Positions 17,664 to 24,371 of a DNA stretch of 25,801 nucleotides are shown here, piece after piece. Where the stretch lies: positions 1 to 25,801 of the forward strand of contig DFIJ01000091.1 of the NCBI GenBank assembly GCA_002372775.1, read 5' to 3'. A model generated the notes under the pieces. That model was not told the origin of the DNA and ran no database searches. It saw nothing but the letters and a program-made list of their open reading frames with translations. The stretch comes from Christensenella sp. UBA3700. GTDB taxonomy: Bacteria > Bacillota > Clostridia > Christensenellales > UBA3700. The translations under genes were made by a program, and so were the position numbers. The stretch's first letter is position 1, and each line of letters opens with the position of its first letter.

Positions 17664-18004
17664 TATTCTTCTTCCTTGTATAGTTCTGCCTTCTTTAGGG
17701 CCTCTATTAAAGACAATGTTATATTTTCGAAATCTAGATTCTCTATTCCTGGGCGAGCAATAACAACATAATTGTAATTGTCTACTACCTTAGGAATTAG
17801 AGAACGGAATGATTCCCTTAGTCTCCTTCTTGTTCTATTTCTAACAACAGCGTTGCCGATCTTCTTACTAACAACAAATCCTACATGAAGCGGATATTTT
17901 GAAGGAGTGTAGATAAGTATTAAGGCCTTGGTTTTTTTCGAATCGCCCTTCTTAAGAACATAATTAAAGACTTTTCGTCCACGAAGCCTATACTTTTTCT
18001 GCAT
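17663..18004 (-). CDS. rnpA: Ribonuclease P protein component
   Basis: Basic protein subunit of RNase P, needed for tRNA 5' processing. 113 residues. The RNR motif region reads VVSKKIGNAVVRNRTRRRLRESFR, and the N-terminus is RLRGRKVFNYVLKKG. No Shine-Dalgarno is visible in the 6 bp between the rpmH stop and this ATG or just before it, so translation probably depends on coupling with rpmH. The RNase P RNA gene is not seen in the window. Confidence 0.96.
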   Translation of the reverse strand: MQKKYRLRGRKVFNYVLKKGDSKKTKALILIYTPSKYPLHVGFVVSKKIGNAVVRNRTRRRLRESFRSLIPKVVDNYNYVVIARPGIENLDFENITLSLIEALKKAELYKEEE

Positions 18005-18010
18005 AGTTAA

Positions 18011-18145
18011 TTAGGCAGTAAGAACCTTTCTACCCTTAGCACGACGTCTCTTTAATACTCTTCTACCGTTTGCAGAAGCCATTCTCTTTCTGAATCCGTG
18101 TACCTTGCTGCGTGTTCTTTTCTTTGGTTGATAAGTTTGTTTCAT
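18011..18145 (-). CDS. rpmH: 50S ribosomal protein L34
   Basis: 44-residue strongly basic ribosomal protein. It begins [18 protein letters not shown], continues [17 protein letters not shown] and ends KGRKVLTA, matching L34 throughout. The start is preceded by GTGAGGAT. First gene of the rpmH-rnpA-yidD-yidC-khpB operon. In many bacteria rpmH lies next to and diverges from dnaA; here it is about 8.7 kb from the dnaA stop. Confidence 0.97.
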   Translation of the reverse strand: MKQTYQPKKRTRSKVHGFRKRMASANGRRVLKRRRAKGRKVLTA

Positions 18146-18185
18146 TTTTATATCCTCACTTTTACGTTATGTCTATATTAAAATA

Positions 18186-18251
18186 TTATAGCGAGAATAA
18201 GTATATATTAATATAAGAAATAGTGTCAAGCACTTTTATAACGAGAATAAG
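18186..18251. repeat. 16-bp imperfect direct repeat at 50-bp period around the rpmH promoter
   Basis: TTATA[G/A]CGAGAATAAG occurs at 18186-18201 and 18236-18251, differing at one position. The copies flank the promoter: one overlaps the -10, the other lies just upstream of the -35. The core CGAGAAT is also at 19982-19988 before the AraC-family gene. Possible regulator site. Confidence 0.45.
18200..18229 (-). promoter_or_regulatory. rpmH operon promoter
   Basis: Minus strand: consensus TTGACA (18229-18224), 18-bp spacer, TATACT (18205-18200). A second -10-like TATAAT at 18190-18185 has no good -35. The leader is about 50 nt. Confidence 0.7.
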
Positions 18252-18320
18252 CCTAAAACACACGGAATAATGGAGGTAAAATCACGCATTTTGGCAGTAA
18301 ATTTTTGATAGAATTTTCAA

Positions 18321-18336
18321 AGTTTCTTGTGAAACT
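18321..18336. promoter_or_regulatory. parS-like palindrome
   Basis: AGTTTCTTGTGAAACT matches 12 of 16 positions of the parS consensus TGTTTCACGTGAAACA, with both GTTTC and GTGAAAC halves intact. A split version (AGTTTCAC and GTGGAACA halves separated by 7 bp) lies near 18454-18477. The centre differs from the consensus, so binding is uncertain. Confidence 0.3.
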
Positions 18337-18620
18337 AAAAAACGCTCTTTTTAGAAAGATAATTTCTATATAGCGAGATTTTAGCCAAATTGGTTCTTAA
18401 AATAGGGTTCTGATTATGTGCGATTTTGGTACTTTTTGAAAATATTTATATATAGTTTCACGCTGTTTGTGGAACAATTTTAAAACGGACAAAATATTTC
18501 TATAATTATAATACCACGATATAGAGGATATGTCTATATAAATTTAAACAAATGTTTTGAAACATATAATAAAGAATGTAGCTTTGCATAAATCTGGCAT
18601 ATAAAAAAGATCTTTTGGTA

Positions 18621-18723
18621 AATGAAAACAGGAGCCGTGAGATAGGGCTCCTGCTCTCTATAGGATTTTTTAGTTCTACCATATATATTTTGATAGTTTG
18701 TTTTTAAGGCATCTTTATTTTGC
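18621..18723 (-). ncRNA. Candidate small RNA of about 100 nt
   Basis: A near-consensus minus-strand promoter (18730-18758) predicts a start near 18723. About 70 nt downstream is a strong hairpin, CAGGAGCC / GGCTCCTG with a 9-nt loop (18629-18653), followed by TTTTCATTT, a modest terminator. The 63-codon minus-strand reading frame over it (18534-18725) starts at a TTG with no ribosome-binding site and runs through the hairpin, so it is probably not translated. No known RNA family recognised. Confidence 0.45.
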
Positions 18724-18729
18724 AATTAT

Positions 18730-18758
18730 ATATTACCATAAATAAACCGTATTGTCAA
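18730..18758 (-). promoter_or_regulatory. Strong promoter of the candidate small RNA
   Basis: TTGACA (18758-18753), 17-bp spacer, TAATAT (18735-18730) with a TGG just before the -10 (extended -10). Among the best promoter matches in the window, yet no conventional gene follows it. Confidence 0.6.
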
Positions 18759-19760
18759 CACTAATTTTAAAAAATTTTTTGCTATGTGTCGATTAACGGC
18801 GAAAAACAAAAATTGTTACACCAAAAAGTCCATATAAAATTGGTATGAAAATTTTGCAAAAATTAATGATTCTCGTTCGCGCTCACGCGCGTACGTGTGC
18901 AATTCGCATGCACAATGTAAGCAGTAAAAATAAGAGCTAGTTGTTTTGTTGCTTAATAGCATTGGTTGTAAAAGTGTTGTTGGTTGTTCAATCTAGGTAA
19001 TAGATAAAAACAATAGTCTAACAGCGTTGGGAATGTTTGGTTATATTAAATGGTGTTCTGCAGGTATTTCTGAAATAATAGGTTTTAAATATGATTATAA
19101 ATATTGCAGATTCTTTGACAGTGTTTTAAATCTTTCTCAGAAATTGTTTTTTACGATTTCAAGAATTGCGGTAAAGAAGAGGTGAACTCTTTGTTCTAAA
19201 ATAAAATTATTATTATCTGTATAAGATGATTAGATAATATCCAGTATTCTTTGCAAAAGGATATGCGTCTGTTTTTGATTTCAGCGACTGCTATTTGGAT
19301 CATTTGAAAAATGTGTAAGAGTATAGTTGTTTTGCATATAAAGAATGGAAGTGTTCTTGTTCGTTTTGTTTCAATAAATCTTTATGCGGAAATATTAAAA
19401 TTGATGCTAAGAGATCATGTATATAAAGCGAAATATTTAAGTAATATTTATTCATAATCAGGAAAGATCTGTGGTACTTATTCGAAGGCGCCCAATCTTG
19501 AAACGTTAAATTTTTAACTATCGAAAAATCGATACATCTAAAAATATCCTTTTTGAAAATATCTCAATACATGATGGGAAATGTGGCACCTATTTCAACA
19601 CTTGTACAGGGAAGTGTTGAGTAAATATAGGTAAGTGCTGGCGTTTGCGTTTTTGTGCCTATTATCGAAAAAATTACAAAAGGCGTGTTTTCCTCTTCGG
19701 ATATAAGCAGGATTATATGAGTTAATATTTATGCGTATAAAGATGTATATTATAAAAGCG
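18759..19760. other. Long stretch without a recognisable gene
   Basis: No reading frame with a ribosome-binding site or recognisable product on either strand. Contents: a CG-rich island at about 18872-18914 with TGTGCA-ATTCGCA-TGCACA (18896-18914); a G+T-rich plus strand at about 18935-18995; a 17-bp element at 19156-19172 that recurs upstream of the AraC-family gene; tandem palindromes at 19505-19534; and a large hairpin at 19588-19632. It may hold non-coding RNA or decayed sequence. I do not recognise RNase P RNA, tmRNA, SRP RNA or 6S RNA. Confidence 0.6.
19588..19632. other. Large imperfect hairpin
   Basis: Inner stem TCAACACTT / AAGTGTTGA (9 bp, 19595-19603 and 19612-19620, loop GTACAGGG) inside an outer stem ACCTAT / ATAGGT (19588-19593 and 19627-19632), with short internal loops. 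No adjacent T run on the plus strand, so it is not an obvious terminator; more likely a structured RNA element or a protein-binding palindrome. Confidence 0.45.
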
Positions 19761-19790
19761 AATAGCTCCTGTATTTCTACAGAAGCTATT
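19761..19790 (-). terminator. Hairpin downstream of the 23-codon ORF (likely terminator)
   Basis: AATAGCT / AGCTATT and CTGTA / TACAG stacked with a single mismatch between them and a 4-nt loop, 12 pairs in all. On the minus strand it is followed by CGCTTTTATAAT. It lies about 80 nt after the stop of the small ORF and would end that transcript. Confidence 0.5.
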
Positions 19791-19869
19791 AAATATAAAA
19801 AGGGTTAATTATGAAATTTGTCGTTTTGATTTGAAATCTTTTTATCGATTTCGTTTGGTGCTATTTTTC

Positions 19870-19941
19870 TTATGACCAATAGCTATAAGAATGAGTTACA
19901 CCAAAATCTCTACTAATCTTTTTTAATAAGTTCTTTAACAT
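19870..19941 (-). CDS. Candidate 23-residue peptide gene (unknown function)
   Basis: ATG at 19941-19939, stop TAA at 19872-19870. The start is preceded by AAGGAGGT (19959-19952), a full 8-nt Shine-Dalgarno match, though with a rather long 10-nt gap. The peptide begins MLKNLLKKISRDF, which would form a cationic amphipathic helix, and ends SYSYWS, an aromatic tail. No cysteines, no signal peptide, no transmembrane segment. It diverges from the AraC-family gene, has a -10-like TATACT (19994-19989) and a downstream hairpin, so it could be a one-gene unit. Possibilities include a signalling peptide, a small toxin-like or regulatory peptide, or a chance frame after a strong site. Not recognised as any known family. 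Confidence 0.45.
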   Translation of the reverse strand: MLKNLLKKISRDFGVTHSYSYWS

Positions 19942-19967
19942 AGTTTTGATTACCTCCTTCTCTTTTC

Positions 19968-19996
19968 TTGTTTTTTATTTTCGAGAATAGTATATT
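19968..19996 (+). promoter_or_regulatory. Possible promoter of the AraC-family operon
   Basis: TTGTTT (19968-19973), 17-bp spacer, TATATT (19991-19996). The -10 overlaps the opposite-strand TATACT (19994-19989) of the small ORF, so the two would be mutually exclusive. The match is moderate. Confidence 0.4.
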
Positions 19997-20019
19997 ATTT
20001 ACAAAGGGATTACGCATTA

Positions 20020-20051
20020 AAAAATTGCGAAAAAACATCTCAAAAATTGCG
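20020..20051. promoter_or_regulatory. Tandem repeat AAAAATTGCG, 22-bp period (candidate AraC-type binding site)
   Basis: AAAAATTGCG at 20020-20029 and again at 20042-20051. AraC-family regulators commonly contact two direct half-sites about two helical turns apart. Seen from the minus strand the pair lies just upstream of where the -35 of the small ORF should be (20012-20017), and that -35 is poor. The second copy also abuts the ribosome-binding site of the regulator gene. Part of it (20037-20053) recurs at 19156-19172 with 15 of 17 identities. Confidence 0.5.
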
Positions 20052-20061
20052 GTGAATAAAA

Positions 20062-20865
20062 ATGTTAGCAGAATATGAATTAGCAAGAGAATACGATGAA
20101 AGACTATTTGTGTCAGCTAATACTGACCATGAGAATGCTCCGCACTTCCATAGAAAACTGGAATTAATGTATGTTTTGGAAGGCGAAAAGAAGGTTATGT
20201 ATGATAACGTGGATTATACACTAAAACAAGATCAGATTCTTTTGGTAGATAGTTATATTATGCATAATTACTACAAAAGCGAGAATAGTAAACAAATCCT
20301 AGTTGTAATTCCTAATCACTTATTAAAGGATTATTATCTTTTATATAGTAATAAGAAGTTTAAGAACTGTATTGTTACTAATAAATACGAGGCACAAATG
20401 TTAAAACCAACATTTGCTGGACTTGCTTCAAGAGAAACCAATCCGTTGTTAAACCAAGGAAGAATCGATTTATTAATTGGAAAATTAATTGAATTGTTGG
20501 GAATTAAAGATAGAGAAGTTCAATTTGATCAAGGTCTTGTAGAAGAAGTTTTAGCTTATATTCAAGAGCATTATAAAGATGAAATAGACTTAGAAACTCT
20601 AGCAAACCATTTTAATTACAGTAAATATTATTTTTCTAGACTATTTAACGGATATTTACATACTAATATTACTAACTACTTATCTATGGTAAGGTTGCAA
20701 GCTGCAATAGAATTATTAAGAAGAAGCGATATGACAGTGTCTGATGCTGCTCTAGAAGCAGGCTTTTCAAGCATTCAGACTTTCTATAGAGCAGTAAAGA
20801 GAAATTATTCATATAAAAAGATTAAAGATTTAATAGATAAAGAAGACGAAATCAGAAATAATTAG
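20062..20865 (+). CDS. AraC-family transcriptional regulator
   Basis: 267 residues. The N-terminal cupin-type sensor domain has PHFHRKLELMYVLEGEKKVMYDN (about 27-49) and QILLVDSYIMHNYY. The C-terminal DNA-binding domain has two helix-turn-helix motifs: IDLETLANHFNYSKYYFSRLFNGYLHTNITNYLS and MTVSDAALEAGFSSIQTFYRAVKRNY. This layout is typical of one-component sugar- or metabolite-responsive activators; the ligand cannot be told from the sequence. GGTGA precedes the ATG. It is followed 10 bp later by the HD-domain gene. No sugar catabolic genes are nearby; the neighbours are housekeeping genes and the divergent small ORF. Confidence 0.92.
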   Translation: MLAEYELAREYDERLFVSANTDHENAPHFHRKLELMYVLEGEKKVMYDNVDYTLKQDQILLVDSYIMHNYYKSENSKQILVVIPNHLLKDYYLLYSNKKFKNCIVTNKYEAQMLKPTFAGLASRETNPLLNQGRIDLLIGKLIELLGIKDREVQFDQGLVEEVLAYIQEHYKDEIDLETLANHFNYSKYYFSRLFNGYLHTNITNYLSMVRLQAAIELLRRSDMTVSDAALEAGFSSIQTFYRAVKRNYSYKKIKDLIDKEDEIRNN

Positions 20866-20875
20866 GAGATATTTT

Positions 20876-21481
20876 ATGGAAGCATTAGAATCAAAGAATA
20901 TATTTAAATCAATATATGATAAATATATAAAAAGAGATGGATCAAAAGAGCTTATGGCTTGGCTTGAATCAGATAAGTGCGATTTTTTCACAGCGCCAGC
21001 TAGTGCAAAATACCATTTAGCAGTAAAAGGCGGACTATGTGAGCATAGCATTAATGTTTATAACAATTTAAAGTGGATTGTTGAGAAAGAAAAAACACTT
21101 CATCCAGAATCTGTTACTAACATTACCGAAGAAAGCATGGCAATTTGTGCTCTTCTACACGATTTATGTAAGGTTAATTTCTATAAGATATCAGAAAGAA
21201 ATGTTAAAAATGAATTTGGCAATTGGGTAAAAGAACCATATTACACAATTGACGAAGAATTCCCTATGGGACATGGAGAAAAGTCTTTATATATCATAGG
21301 TTCATTTATGAAATTAACTAGAGATGAAGCTGCAGCTATCAACTGGCATATGGGAGCTTTTGATAAAAGAGCAATGGGTGGAGACCATTCAATAAGTGAT
21401 GCTTATGAAAAGTATCCATTAGCGGTATATCTACAAATGGCAGATTTCGTATCTTCTTACATTGACGAAACGAGGGAATAA
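20876..21481 (+). CDS. HD-domain protein (putative metal-dependent phosphohydrolase)
   Basis: 201 residues. HD-superfamily residues in order: H57 in GLCEHSIN, H95-D96 in ALLHDLCKV, later histidines in MGHGEKS and INWHMGAFD, and an Asp in LQMADFVSSYIDE. The arrangement suggests a stand-alone metal-dependent phosphohydrolase, perhaps related to the HD part of YhaM-like nucleases, but no RNA-binding OB domain is present. The substrate is unknown. AGGAGAT overlaps the stop region of the regulator gene; two bases separate it from mazG, so it belongs to the same operon. Confidence 0.8.
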   Translation: MEALESKNIFKSIYDKYIKRDGSKELMAWLESDKCDFFTAPASAKYHLAVKGGLCEHSINVYNNLKWIVEKEKTLHPESVTNITEESMAICALLHDLCKVNFYKISERNVKNEFGNWVKEPYYTIDEEFPMGHGEKSLYIIGSFMKLTRDEAAAINWHMGAFDKRAMGGDHSISDAYEKYPLAVYLQMADFVSSYIDETRE

Positions 21482-21483
21482 TA

Positions 21484-22833
21484 ATGATAAAAGTCGTAGG
21501 CCTGGGTTGCGATAAAGATCAAATCACTTTAAAAGGTGATCAAATTATAAGATCTAGTAAAAAGGTTTTTGTAAGAACTGCTCTTACGGAAACTTATAAC
21601 TATTTTATTGATAATAAAATAGACAATATTCCTTTAGATTATATTTATGAAAATGCAGAAAACTTTGACAATCTAGACAATGAGATTGTAGAGGTTTTGT
21701 TAAAAGAAGAAGATGCTTGCTACTGTGTTAATGGTAGCGGTTTTGACGATAGAACAGTTCTTGAACTAAAGAAAAGAACAAATGTTGAAATATATCCATC
21801 TGTTTCTTTAGGATCTTCTTTTGAAAATCCTTCTCTTGCTACTTTAAAGATTAGTGCTTACGAATTAATATCAAATGTTGGCTTTAATTATGATACAAGA
21901 ACAACTTTAGTTGTTACAGATATAGATAACGAATATATTGCTTCAGATGTTAAGCTTGTTCTTTCTAATATTTTGGGAGATGAACAAGACATAAAGTTTA
22001 ATGGTAGAGTAATAAAGGTCTTCGAGATAGATAGACAAAAAGAATATAACTATAAAACTACAATTATCTGTAGTCCTTTAGAGGTAAAGAATAAATATAG
22101 ATTTAATTTCTTAGATTTATACGCAATTATGCGAATTCTAAGAAGTGAACATGGATGTGAATGGGATAAGGCTCAAACACATGAGAGTATAAGAGAGAAT
22201 GCTTTAGAAGAAGCATATGAACTTGTTGAGGCTATAAACAATCAAGATTTAGACAATATGATAGAAGAAAGCGGAGATTTAATGCTTCAAAGTATATTCC
22301 ACTGCGTAATAGGGGAAGATATGGGTGAATATAATACCGAAGATGCACTATCTTCGTTATGTTCAAAACTTATATTTAGACATCCTCACATTTTTGGAGA
22401 TATCGTAGCAACAAACAAGGATGAAGCGTTGGCAGCATGGGATGCAGCAAAAGCCAAAGAAAAGAAATATACAAAACCATCAAGCAAAATGGATAGTATA
22501 GCAAAAGCGCTTCCTTCTGTAGAAAAAGCCAAGAAAATTATTAGCGTTGCTAAAAAGAATAAATTCGTTACAGATTCTATTGAAGAAGCTAAAAAAGACT
22601 TGCAAGAAAAATTGTCTATTTTTGCTAATGAGCAAACAGAAGATAACGCAGGAAAAGTTTTAATGAGTTTAATTCTTGTTATGAAATTACAGGATTTGGA
22701 TCCAGAAGTAGCATTAGATAAAGCTCTATCTAAATTTGTTAACAAATTTAAAGAATATGAAAATATGGGTTCTTTAGACGGAATAACAAAAGAAGAAGCT
22801 AAAGAGAGAATAAGCAAAATTAATGAAGATTAA
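21484..22833 (+). CDS. mazG: MazG-family NTP pyrophosphohydrolase with N-terminal methylase-like domain (YabN-type)
   Basis: 449 residues. The C-terminal half is a MazG module: CEWDKAQTHESIRENALEEAYELVEAI with the metal-binding EExxE (E242, E243, E246), then EESGDLMLQ (E261, E262, D265), and a second helical half ending EEAKERI. This family hydrolyses (d)NTPs to NMP and pyrophosphate. The N-terminal ~200 residues begin VVGLG like the tetrapyrrole-methylase fold of YabN but lack the expected PGxP-type loop (NGSGFDD at 83-89 instead), so the domain looks catalytically degenerate. The usual CPWD is CEWD here. It overlaps dus by 11 bp. Confidence 0.88.
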   Translation: MIKVVGLGCDKDQITLKGDQIIRSSKKVFVRTALTETYNYFIDNKIDNIPLDYIYENAENFDNLDNEIVEVLLKEEDACYCVNGSGFDDRTVLELKKRTNVEIYPSVSLGSSFENPSLATLKISAYELISNVGFNYDTRTTLVVTDIDNEYIASDVKLVLSNILGDEQDIKFNGRVIKVFEIDRQKEYNYKTTIICSPLEVKNKYRFNFLDLYAIMRILRSEHGCEWDKAQTHESIRENALEEAYELVEAINNQDLDNMIEESGDLMLQSIFHCVIGEDMGEYNTEDALSSLCSKLIFRHPHIFGDIVATNKDEALAAWDAAKAKEKKYTKPSSKMDSIAKALPSVEKAKKIISVAKKNKFVTDSIEEAKKDLQEKLSIFANEQTEDNAGKVLMSLILVMKLQDLDPEVALDKALSKFVNKFKEYENMGSLDGITKEEAKERISKINED

Positions 22834-23746
22834 AGATTTAGAAATAAAGAACGATGTCTTTCTTGCTCCAATAGCAGGTTTTTCTGATGTTGGCTTTAGA
22901 TCTATTTGCGCTCAATTAGGTGCAGGTATTACATATACAGAGATGGCTTCTGCAAAAGGTCTTTATTATAATCATGCTGAGAAGACAGCGGAACTGTTGA
23001 ATGTTACAGATAATGAGAAAATAAAAGCCGTTCAAATTTTCGGAAGCGAACCATTTTTTATAACATATGCTGTTCAAAATGAAATGTTAAGCAAGTTTGA
23101 TATCGTAGATATCAATATGGGATGTCCAGTTCCTAAAATTGTTAAAAACAATGAAGGAAGTGCCCTTATGAATAACATTCCTCTTGCACAAGAAGTAGTA
23201 AAAGCTGCGAAAAATTTCACAAATAAACCGGTAACTGTAAAAATGAGACTTGGTTTTAACGAAATAATAGCAGTTGACTTTGCTAAGGCGATGGAAGACG
23301 CCGGAGCAGATGCTATAACAGTTCATGGAAGAACAAGAAAAGAAATGTATATGGGACATAGCCACTGGGATGAAATAGCAAAAGTAGTGAATGCTGTCAA
23401 GATTCCAGTAATAGCAAACGGAGATGTTTGTTCAAAACAAGACTATTTAGATATAAAAGAACAAACAGGCGCTGCTGGTGTTATGATCGCAAGAGGCGCT
23501 CTCGGAAATCCTAATGTTTTTGCCCAAATAACAGGCAATCCAGAAAGACCTCTAAAAGAATTAATTTTGGAGCATATAAAAACGATGAGATTGTTCCATA
23601 GTGACAAATATATTAATTCAAATTTCAAAAAGCATATAGCATGCTACTACAAAGGAAAAAGAGGTGGCAAAGAAGTAAAAGCTAAAGCTTTTGAGAGTAG
23701 TTCTTTAGACGAAATGATAAAAATTATCGAGGATAGCGAGATATGA
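22823..23746 (+). CDS. dus: tRNA-dihydrouridine synthase
   Basis: FMN- and NADPH-dependent enzyme reducing uridines in the tRNA D-loop. 307 residues. APIAGFSDVGFR at 15-26 and the catalytic cysteine C101 in DINMGCPVPKIVKNNEGSALM are diagnostic; VKMRLGF, ITVHGRTRKEMYMG and IPVIANGDV with MIARGALGNP complete the FMN barrel. Resembles DusB-type Bacillota enzymes. The start lies inside mazG, and the stop overlaps trmL in ATGA, so translation is coupled at both ends. Confidence 0.95.
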   Translation: MKIKDLEIKNDVFLAPIAGFSDVGFRSICAQLGAGITYTEMASAKGLYYNHAEKTAELLNVTDNEKIKAVQIFGSEPFFITYAVQNEMLSKFDIVDINMGCPVPKIVKNNEGSALMNNIPLAQEVVKAAKNFTNKPVTVKMRLGFNEIIAVDFAKAMEDAGADAITVHGRTRKEMYMGHSHWDEIAKVVNAVKIPVIANGDVCSKQDYLDIKEQTGAAGVMIARGALGNPNVFAQITGNPERPLKELILEHIKTMRLFHSDKYINSNFKKHIACYYKGKRGGKEVKAKAFESSSLDEMIKIIEDSEI

Positions 23747-24291
23747 TAAATATAATTTTGGTAAATCCAGATATACCAAACAATACAGGAAATATAATTA
23801 GAACTTGCGCTGTTTCAGGTGCAAAACTTCACGTAATAGAGCCTTGCGGTTTTAGCTGGGATGATAAGTATTTAAAAAGAAGCGGATTAGATTATTGGGA
23901 ATTCGCTGTTTGTACAAGATATGACGGAATGGCAGATTTTCTAAAGAAAAACTTTGGAGAAAACGCAGTAATTACAGATAATATTGCAGATTCAGTAAAA
24001 CTTACAAAAGAAAAAAGCGGAGCTCAATTCGTTTTTGCTTCTTCAAAATCTCACCATAACCATGTAGAAGTTAAGTATGAAAGCGATACTTGGATATTCT
24101 TTGGCTGCGAAACAAAGGGTTTAGATGAAGAATTATTATATAAAAACTACGAGGATTGTGCGAGAATTCCTATGTTGCCAGACAGAAGATGTTTAAATTT
24201 GGCAAATAGTGTTTGTGTTTTTATATACGAAGCCCTAAGACAAAAGAATTTTGAAGGATTAGATCAAATCGGACATTTAACTAAATACTAA
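23743..24291 (+). CDS. trmL: tRNA (cytidine/uridine-34-2'-O)-methyltransferase TrmL
   Basis: SPOUT-fold enzyme methylating the wobble ribose of leucine tRNAs. 182 residues, slightly longer than many TrmL proteins. The three SpoU motifs are present: NPDIPNNTGNIIRTC (motif 1), IFFGCETKGLDEELL (motif 2) and CLNLANSVCVFIYEALRQ (motif 3). GAGGAT precedes the start. Last gene of the AraC-led operon; with Dus it makes a tRNA-modification pair. Confidence 0.94.
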   Translation: MINIILVNPDIPNNTGNIIRTCAVSGAKLHVIEPCGFSWDDKYLKRSGLDYWEFAVCTRYDGMADFLKKNFGENAVITDNIADSVKLTKEKSGAQFVFASSKSHHNHVEVKYESDTWIFFGCETKGLDEELLYKNYEDCARIPMLPDRRCLNLANSVCVFIYEALRQKNFEGLDQIGHLTKY

Positions 24292-24309
24292 AAAGTATTA
24301 TTTTTAGTA
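24284..24309 (+). terminator. Possible terminator after trmL
   Basis: Two alternative AT-rich hairpins: AATACT-AAAA-AGTATT followed by ATTTTT, or TACTAAAAA / TTTTTAGTA with loop GTATTA. Low GC makes either one weak. Confidence 0.45.
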
Positions 24310-24359
24310 CAAATCCATTTTGAAACATTTTTAATATAGAATGTTATAGGCAATTATTA

Positions 24360-24365
24360 TATAAT
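24360..24365 (+). promoter_or_regulatory. tilS -10 box (predicted leaderless)
   Basis: TATAAT ending 6 nt before the tilS ATG. The only hexamer at 17 bp upstream is TAGAAT (24337-24342), a poor -35. AAGG at 24367-24370 is one base from the ATG, too close to act as a Shine-Dalgarno. Confidence 0.5.
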
Positions 24366-24371
24366 TAAGGT

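Noticed and set aside
18534..18725. 63-codon minus-strand frame
   Set aside because: TTG start without a ribosome-binding site, overlaps the candidate small-RNA hairpin, unremarkable composition; frames this long are expected by chance in AT-rich DNA.
19033..19185. 50-codon plus-strand frame (starts MFGYIKWC)
   Set aside because: No Shine-Dalgarno, no recognisable domain, and a frame of this size is expected by chance in 2 kb of non-coding DNA on two strands.
18815..19906. 12-bp direct repeat GTTACACCAAAA at 18815-18826 and 19895-19906 as possible insertion boundaries
   Set aside because: A 12-bp match is about what chance gives in this length and composition, and no transposase, integrase or terminal inverted repeats accompany it.
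18146..20061. RNase P RNA, tmRNA, SRP RNA or 6S RNA in the large gap
   Set aside because: None of their conserved core sequences could be found on either strand.
23825..23840. parS-like core TTCACGT inside trmL
   Set aside because: Only about 10 of 16 positions match and only one half-site is good; it lies in a conserved coding region.
24367..24370. AAGG as the tilS ribosome-binding site
   Set aside because: Only one base separates it from the ATG, too close for Shine-Dalgarno pairing.
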